In this document: positions 59,599 to 64,000 of the stretch, in pieces
Numbering within the stretch: position 1 is the stretch's first letter
How the letters are laid out: each line of letters starts with the position of its first letter
NCBI GenBank assembly: GCA_964416065.1
Contig: CAYQCL010000006.1
Span: 6,891-70,890 of the forward strand
Reading direction: 5' to 3'
From: Limiplasma sp964416065
GTDB lineage: Bacteria > Bacillota > Clostridia > Christensenellales > Aristaeellaceae
DNA length: 64,000 nt
Translations under genes and position numbers: made by a program
The notes under the pieces: generated by a model
The model's database searches: none
Seen by the model: the letters and a program-made list of their open reading frames with translations, nothing else
What the model was told of the DNA's origin: nothing

Positions 59599-59963
59599 TC
59601 GGTCTGGGAATCGACCTGTGCGAGATTGCGCGCATTGAGCGCGCGATAAGGAACGAGGCCTTTTTGCGCCGCTATTTTACCCAGGAGGAGCGCGGCTATA
59701 TCCTTTCGCGAGGCGCGGCGGGCGCGCAGAGCGCCGCTGCCATGTTCGCGGCCAAGGAGGCGTTCCTCAAGGCCGTAGGCGCGGGCATCGGCGGCGGGAT
59801 CGCGCTCGAGGAGATCGGCATTATTCACGAGAAAGGCGGCGCGCCGCGCTACGCGCTTGGGGATGCGGCGGAGAAAAGGCTTAAGGAGCTTGGAGCGGCC
59901 CGCGCACTGCTCAGCCTGACGCATGAGGCGGGCATAGCCGCCGCCGTGTGCGTGATCGAATGA
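59595..59963 (+). CDS. acpS: Holo-[acyl-carrier-protein] synthase
   Basis: A 122-residue AcpS: G-I-D-L-C-E-I-A-R-I-E-R (4-15) and F-A-A-K-E-A-F-L-K-A (about 53-62) are the two magnesium and CoA motifs. It transfers 4'-phosphopantetheine to acyl carrier proteins, which could include the operon-linked carrier at 22932. GTG start at 59595 overlaps the peptidase stop; upstream in-frame codons lie inside that gene and are rejected. Followed 15 bases later by the nnr gene, the usual acpS-nnr pairing. Confidence 0.93.
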   Translation: MIGLGIDLCEIARIERAIRNEAFLRRYFTQEERGYILSRGAAGAQSAAAMFAAKEAFLKAVGAGIGGGIALEEIGIIHEKGGAPRYALGDAAEKRLKELGAARALLSLTHEAGIAAAVCVIE

Positions 59964-59978
59964 TCGGAGGGATGACAG

Positions 59979-61907
59979 ATGCTCAGAACCATCACGCCCG
60001 TGGAAATGAAGCGTGTGGAGACGCGTGTGATGAGCGAGACCCCTGTCACGGGAGAAGAACTGATGCTTCACGCCGCGTCGCATGTGGCGAAAAGCGTTCG
60101 GCGGCATTGCGCCCAAAAAAGAGGAATTGTGCTGTGCCTGTGTGCGACGGGCAATAACGGAGGCGACGGGCTGGCGGCGATGCGTCTGCTCGCGCAGGAG
60201 GATGCCGCCTTTGCGGGCGAATGCTGGATATTGGCGGGGACGCTTTCCCCAGACGCGGAGCGAGAGCTTGCGCACCTTGTCACGGAAGCGCCTCGGGTGA
60301 CGGTGCGCCGCGTCGGCGAGGGGGAAATGCCGCCTGTGCCCCAAAATGTGATCTGTGCGATTGACGCGCTGTTTGGCACGGGCTTGTCCCGTCCGCTTGG
60401 GGGTGTCGCGCTAGAGGCGTGCCGTCTTTTGACCACCCTTTTTGAAAACGGGACGCCGGTAGTTTCGGTTGATATTCCCTCCGGCCTGAACGGAGAGACC
60501 GGACAGCGTCTTGGCGAAACAGTGCGCGCGACGGAGACCGTTACCTTCCATCGGCCCAAGCTGGGACTGTATTTGGGGGACGGACCGGAGGTGACAGGCC
60601 ATATTACCGTGGCGGACATTGGCCTTTCCGCGCCGGTGGCCGCACAGCTGGATGACGCGGCAGGATGCCGCGTTCTGGAACGGCGCGACCTGAGCTCGCT
60701 TTTGCCGCCCCGCCGCAGGGTGAGCCATAAGGGCAGCTACGGCCGTGTGCTCCTGTGGACGGGCAGCCGAGGCATGGCGGGAGCCGCCGCCATCAGCGCG
60801 ACGGCGGCGCTGCGCGCGGGGGCTGGATTGGTAACGGTCGCCTGTCCCGAAACCGTGCTGGATATCGTTCAGACGCTCTGTCCCTGCGCAACCTGCGTGC
60901 CGTTAAGGATGGAGGACGGGGAGGAGGCGTGGACGGAGCTGGAAAGGGCGCTGGAACGCGCGGATGCCTTTGGCGCGGGATGTGGGCTAGGGCAGAGTGA
61001 GGTTACGGCGACGCTCTTTGAACGCCTCTTGGGTTGGCTGAGCACGCATCCCCTGCCCGCTGTGCTGGACGCGGACGCGCTGAACCTGCTTGCGCGCAGG
61101 CCCGCCTATCTGACGGATGACGCGACGCGCGTTCTGACGCCGCATCTGGGGGAGGCCGCGCGGCTGCTGGGTATCTCTGCGTCCGAGACGGAAGCCGATA
61201 CCATCCGCACAGCACAAAGGCTGAGAAAGTGTTATGGCGCCTCGATCGTGCTCAAGGGAGCGGTGAGCGTTATGGCGAGCGGGGATGACGTCGCGCTTAA
61301 TCCCTTCGGAACGCCCGCGATGGCCAAAGGAGGCAGCGGGGATGCGCTGACCGGCGTAATGACGGCGCTTCTGGCGGGCCGTGCCGCAGGCGCATATCAA
61401 ATGGACGACCTGACGCTGATGCAGGCTGCCTGCGCCCTGCATGGCCTAGCTGGCGAGGAGGCGGAGGAACGCTTCGGCGAGCGGGGCGTGCTGGCAACGG
61501 ATCTGTGCGCCTGCCTAGGACAGGATTTTTCACGAAACGAAGAGAAAAGTTCCACATGGAAAACACTCGAGCAGAAAAGCGCCCCGCCTCTACTGGGGCG
61601 AAGCGTAACCGTGACGGTGGAACACAAGCTTGGCTCGCGTGACGAAAAAAAGCATGAATTGGTCTACCGGCTCAACTGCGGCTACGCGCAGGAGGTGCTC
61701 AGGGATGAAAACCGCTGGCAGGATGTATGCCTCTTGGGTGTAAAGCGGCCGGTAGAGTGGTTTGAGGGCATCGTAAGGGCGAGGCTTGTTTTCCCGTCCG
61801 GAGAGGTTTGGGTGGCCGTACCGAGGGAGAGCTGGCCGACCTTGGAGGAGATCAGGCGGGAGACGGCCTTCCTGGGCGAGCCGGAACGGATCGAAGCTAA
61901 CATTTAA
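59979..61907 (+). CDS. nnr: NAD(P)H-hydrate epimerase/dehydratase with C-terminal pyrophosphatase-like domain
   Basis: A 642-residue protein, about 120 longer than usual Nnr. Residues 1-210: YjeF_N epimerase (N-N-G-G-D-G-L-A-A-M and G-T-G-L-S-R-P-L). Residues 225-510: ADP-dependent dehydratase (K-G-S-Y-G-R-V, A-G-A-G-L-V-T-V, G-G-S-G-D-A-L-T-G-V). Residues 530-642 hold G-R-S-V-T-V-T-V-E-H-K-L-G-S, L-N-C-G-Y, W-Q-D-V-C-L-L-G-V and E-W-F-E-G-I-V, matching the small inorganic pyrophosphatase-like proteins of Lachnospiraceae, though basic residues of the active site seem altered. It repairs damaged NAD(P)HX. ATG follows GGAGGGA. The fusion is an inference that needs confirmation. Confidence 0.9.
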   Translation: MLRTITPVEMKRVETRVMSETPVTGEELMLHAASHVAKSVRRHCAQKRGIVLCLCATGNNGGDGLAAMRLLAQEDAAFAGECWILAGTLSPDAERELAHLVTEAPRVTVRRVGEGEMPPVPQNVICAIDALFGTGLSRPLGGVALEACRLLTTLFENGTPVVSVDIPSGLNGETGQRLGETVRATETVTFHRPKLGLYLGDGPEVTGHITVADIGLSAPVAAQLDDAAGCRVLERRDLSSLLPPRRRVSHKGSYGRVLLWTGSRGMAGAAAISATAALRAGAGLVTVACPETVLDIVQTLCPCATCVPLRMEDGEEAWTELERALERADAFGAGCGLGQSEVTATLFERLLGWLSTHPLPAVLDADALNLLARRPAYLTDDATRVLTPHLGEAARLLGISASETEADTIRTAQRLRKCYGASIVLKGAVSVMASGDDVALNPFGTPAMAKGGSGDALTGVMTALLAGRAAGAYQMDDLTLMQAACALHGLAGEEAEERFGERGVLATDLCACLGQDFSRNEEKSSTWKTLEQKSAPPLLGRSVTVTVEHKLGSRDEKKHELVYRLNCGYAQEVLRDENRWQDVCLLGVKRPVEWFEGIVRARLVFPSGEVWVAVPRESWPTLEEIRRETAFLGEPERIEANI

Positions 61908-61959
61908 GCGCCTTTTTCGGACATTCGTCTATGCAGCGCATGCATAGGATGCATTTCAT
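61897..61959 (-). other. Very small open frame with 4Fe-4S ferredoxin-type Cys motif
   Basis: Twenty codons from the ATG at 61959: M-K-C-I-L-C-M-R-C-I-D-E-C-P-K-K-A-L-K-C, a perfect CxxCxxCxxxCP cluster motif. The frame stays open upstream to about 62003, but no ribosome site is evident. It overlaps the 3' end of nnr antisense. It may be the tail of a decayed or frameshifted ferredoxin gene behind the EamA gene, or chance. Confidence 0.3.
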
Positions 61960-61975
61960 GCCATGCTCTCGGGCT

Positions 61976-62089
61976 TCAAAAAGGCCGTTGCGGGGCGGAG
62001 ATACTTGGCGCGGTTATCCTTCGCGTGACGGCGATGGTTTTAAACAGGAGCCAGAAAACCAGCGGGGCAAGCCATCTCCCCTGTTTCAT
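61976..62089 (-). CDS. Possible 37-residue membrane peptide coupled to the EamA gene
   Basis: ATG at 62089 overlaps the EamA stop (ATGA) and has GGGAG seven bases upstream. It encodes a short peptide with one hydrophobic span (W-L-A-P-L-V-F-W-L-L-F) and a basic tail. No family is known. A frameshift would link it to the Cys-motif frame downstream, so it might be the start of a broken gene. Confidence 0.4.
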   Translation of the reverse strand: MKQGRWLAPLVFWLLFKTIAVTRRITAPSISAPQRPF

Positions 62090-62982
62090 AAGGATTCTCC
62101 CTTTCTCTGTGAAATCACCAGCCCGACAAGCGTCAAGGCCGCGCCCGCAAGCGCCGTGGGCTGGATAGGGTCGCGGAGCAGAAGCCAGGCGAAGAGGATC
62201 GTGACAACGGGCGAAAGATAGATATACACGCTTGTCTTGACCGCGCCGATCTGCTCGAGGGCGACGCCCCAGGTTACGAAGCACAGCGCGCTCGCGCAAA
62301 GCCCGAGATAAAGAAGGTTCAGAAGATAGACGGGCTTCAGGAGCGACGCGGGATCCGCGTGCCGCGCGACAAAGGGAAGAACGGGAAGCAGAAACAGCAG
62401 ACCATAGATAAAGAGCCTGCGTGTAATCAACAGCGTGTCGTGGTATCCGCGATCCTCGATCTTTTTGAGAAAAACGTTATAGCCGGCCCAGCTCATGGCC
62501 GCCAGCACGCATAAGAGATCCCCCATCGGGTTCAGATGCAGCTGCTGTCCGCCGAAGCTCAAAAGCGCGATGCCGGCGATCGCGACGGCAAAGCCGATGT
62601 AGAAGCCTCTGCCCATGCGCGGCGCGCCGCAAAAGAGGCGCATCGCGATAGCCACGAAGAACGGCGCGGTGGAAATGATAACGCTGCAATTGGCGGAATA
62701 GGTGAAGGTCAGCGCGAAATTCTCCAGCAGGAAATACAGAGCGACGCCAAACAGGCCGGCCCCCGCGAACAACCATTCGTCGCCGCGCTTTTTCAGGGGC
62801 ATGCGCTTGGGACGCGCGGCCGTGAGCGCCAAAATCGCCAGAATCAGGCGGATGATCAGAATTTCCACCGGGGAAAAGGCCCTCAGCAGGACGGAGGTGG
62901 ACAGAAACGTCGTGCCCCAGACGAAGATGGTAAACAGGGCGAGCAGATGTCCCTGGCGGTTTTGGAAAAGCCGGATGGACAT
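62086..62982 (-). CDS. EamA/DMT-family transporter
   Basis: A 298-residue drug/metabolite transporter with ten predicted helices in two EamA repeats: first with L-F-T-I-F-V-W-G-T-T-F-L-S, second starting near G-Y-N-V-F-L-K and ending G-A-A-L-T-L-V-G-L-V. Such proteins export amino acids, metabolites or drugs. ATG at 62982 follows GAGGAGG; earlier in-frame starts lack a ribosome site. The minus-strand gene converges with nnr and is divergent from purE. Substrate unknown. Confidence 0.9.
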   Translation of the reverse strand: MSIRLFQNRQGHLLALFTIFVWGTTFLSTSVLLRAFSPVEILIIRLILAILALTAARPKRMPLKKRGDEWLFAGAGLFGVALYFLLENFALTFTYSANCSVIISTAPFFVAIAMRLFCGAPRMGRGFYIGFAVAIAGIALLSFGGQQLHLNPMGDLLCVLAAMSWAGYNVFLKKIEDRGYHDTLLITRRLFIYGLLFLLPVLPFVARHADPASLLKPVYLLNLLYLGLCASALCFVTWGVALEQIGAVKTSVYIYLSPVVTILFAWLLLRDPIQPTALAGAALTLVGLVISQRKGESL

Positions 62983-63121
62983 GGGGAGGGCCTCCTCTTC
63001 AGCCTTTGTGAGAATGGAAACATTATAGCATAAAAGGGGAAGGACAGATAGAAGAAAAGGATCAATCTTCAAAATAATCAAACAATTTTTGAAAGATACG
63101 ACGAAACGTTCGGGAAAACAG

Positions 63122-63150
63122 TTGACAAGTCGGATGCTTTTCGCTAGAAT
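63122..63150 (+). promoter_or_regulatory. Sigma-A promoter of the purE-purC operon
   Basis: TTGACA (63122-63127), a 17-base spacer and TAGAAT (63145-63150). Transcription starts near 63157, giving a leader of about 175 bases with structured RNA before purE. Confidence 0.88.
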
Positions 63151-63169
63151 ATCCGTATTGTTCGGAAAG

Positions 63170-63239
63170 GGGGCGCTTTGCCATGTGCGGAAAGCACGTC
63201 GTGATTTTTCAAAAGGGTCAGGGTAAGTGTCAGCGCCCC
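63170..63239 (+). ncRNA. Structured purE leader (candidate riboswitch aptamer)
   Basis: GGGGCGCT (63170-63177) pairs with AGCGCCCC (63232-63239), closing a domain with an inner GTGC-GGAAA-GCAC hairpin (63185-63197) and an unpaired G/T-rich segment. An intrinsic terminator follows 19 bases later. I could not match it to the consensus cores of guanine, PRPP (ykkC) or ZTP (pfl) riboswitches from memory. Confidence 0.45.
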
Positions 63240-63258
63240 TACAATACCATCAGAAGCG

Positions 63259-63301
63259 GATGCAGCCGCGCGTCATGGACGCGATTCGGGCTGCATCTTT
63301 T
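63259..63301 (+). terminator. Leader intrinsic terminator before purE (attenuator)
   Basis: GATGCAGCC (63259-63267) pairs with GGCTGCATC (63289-63297), with an inner CGCGTC/GACGCG helix and TTTT following. Between promoter and purE, it should act as an attenuator, presumably switched by the upstream structure. Confidence 0.85.
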
Positions 63302-63331
63302 GATCCTGGATGGAATTTTGTCGGGAGGCTA

Positions 63332-63820
63332 ATGGCATTGAAGAAGGTAGCGGTCATCATGGGCTCGGACAGCGATCTGCCCGTGCTGGAGGGTTGCTTC
63401 AAAACCCTCAGAAACCTGGGGATTCCTTACGAGGCGCATGTTTTTTCCGCACATCGCACCCCCGCAGAGGCGGCGGCATTCGCGAAGGAAGCGCCCCAAA
63501 ATGGCTTCAGCGTCATCATCGCGGCGGCGGGCAAGGCGGCGCATCTGGCGGGTGCGTTGGCGGCACAGACAGTGCTGCCGGTAATCGGGATCCCCGTCAA
63601 GGCGAGTGCCCTGGACGGTTTAGACGCGCTTCTATCCACCGTGCAGATGCCCTCGGGAATCCCAGTGGCGACGGTCGCCATCAACGGCTCAGAAAACGCG
63701 GCGCTTCTGGCCGCTCAGATCATCGCGCTGTCAGACGAGGCGCTTTTTGAAAGGCTGATCGTCATGCGTGAGGAAATGCATGAGGGCGTGCTGAAAAAGG
63801 ATGCCGCGCTCAACGTCTAA
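63332..63820 (+). CDS. purE: 5-(carboxyamino)imidazole ribonucleotide mutase
   Basis: A 162-residue PurE: M-G-S-D-S-D-L-P-V (10-18) and S-A-H-R-T-P (about 39-44, with the catalytic His) are the class I motifs, followed by V-Q-M-P-S-G-I-P-V-A-T. It moves the carboxyl group of N5-CAIR to give CAIR in purine synthesis. ATG at 63332 follows GGGAGG closely; an earlier in-frame start at 63227 lies within the leader terminator region. The segment A-A-G-K-A-A-H-L-A-G differs from the usual A-G-G-A-A-H-L-P-G. purC follows 43 bases later. Confidence 0.93.
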   Translation: MALKKVAVIMGSDSDLPVLEGCFKTLRNLGIPYEAHVFSAHRTPAEAAAFAKEAPQNGFSVIIAAAGKAAHLAGALAAQTVLPVIGIPVKASALDGLDALLSTVQMPSGIPVATVAINGSENAALLAAQIIALSDEALFERLIVMREEMHEGVLKKDAALNV

Positions 63821-63863
63821 GCTTGGTTTTTTGCATACTTCAAAAAACAGGAGGAACGGATTG

Positions 63864-64000
63864 ATGAAAAAGATGGAGCAGCTGTATGAGGGAAAGGCCA
63901 AGAAGGTCTTCGCGACGGACGATCCGGAGCTTGTGCTGGTGGACTATAAGGACGACGCCACGGCCTTTAACGGCCTGAAGAAGGGGACCATTGCGGGCAA
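63864..64000 (+). CDS. purC: SAICAR synthase PurC (3' partial)
   Basis: The first 45 codons of a PurC homologue run off the window end. M-K-K-M-E-Q-L-Y-E-G-K-A-K-K-V-F (ATP-binding loop) and V-D-Y-K-D-D-A-T-A-F-N-G-L-K are typical of phosphoribosylaminoimidazole-succinocarboxamide synthase, which joins aspartate to CAIR, the product of PurE. ATG at 63864 follows AGGAGGA. It is in the purE operon and shares its leader control. Confidence 0.92.
   Translation, partial: MKKMEQLYEGKAKKVFATDDPELVLVDYKDDATAFNGLKKGTIAG

Noticed and set aside
63157..63331. purE leader as a ZTP, guanine or PRPP riboswitch
   Set aside because: The conserved cores of those classes, as I recall them, are not visible; kept as an unassigned structured leader.

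Overview
The window looks like chromosomal DNA of a G+C-rich, low-oxygen Clostridia-type Firmicute, perhaps near Christensenellales. This is inferred from strong AGGAGG ribosome sites, sigma-A promoters with 17-bp spacers, rubrerythrin, HemZ, QueH, the relA-dtd-MBL-hemZ gene order, LplC-type sugar ABC systems and many carbohydrate genes. No rRNA, tRNA, CRISPR array, intact insertion sequence or phage was seen.

Layout. (1) 1-17.7 kb, carbohydrate catabolism. An ABC sugar importer (5'-partial permease, binding protein) is followed by ThuA-like, isomerase, NagB and YeiH-like genes. A GH20 hexosaminidase and its LacI regulator have twin operators around a clear promoter, and a divergent cytoplasmic GH9-type hydrolase follows. 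A second operon has its own promoter and terminator: FGGY kinase, isomerase, zinc alcohol dehydrogenase, Old Yellow Enzyme-type reductase and SIS protein. A FAD oxidoreductase-Rieske fusion is convergent with it. (2) 19.1-28.6 kb, a tightly coupled nine-gene operon: two paralogous membrane proteins, SDR, acyl carrier protein, AMP-ligase, LuxE-like and LuxC-like proteins, a polyprenyl-phosphate-type GT2 and a GNAT. It is a luciferase-free fatty-acid-reductase module inside what looks like a surface-glycan modification operon. (3) 28.6-36.5 kb, housekeeping genes relA/spoT, dtd, MBL hydrolase, hemZ and glpK, interrupted by a frameshifted GT-C-like membrane protein gene. (4) 36.5-45.8 kb, a decayed IS1182-type transposase relic, then a phosphosugar locus: SIS isomerase, DeoR regulator, Fbp/Afu-type ABC importer, P-loop kinase and class II aldolase. 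(5) 45.8-55.1 kb, minus strand: a GT4 glycosyltransferase followed by a four-gene set encoding a lipoprotein, a membrane protein, a tubulin-like GTPase and a 1184-residue protein ending in an Hsp70/actin-type ATPase fold. This is the strongest candidate for an undescribed system. (6) 55.2-64 kb: rubrerythrin, Big2-CHAP secreted protein, queH, birA, P1 peptidase, acpS, an nnrE-nnrD-pyrophosphatase-like triple fusion, an EamA transporter, and purE-purC behind a structured leader with an intrinsic terminator.

Starts were chosen from ribosome-binding sites, gene overlaps and promoter positions. Functional names rest on motif recognition by eye; no database search was run.
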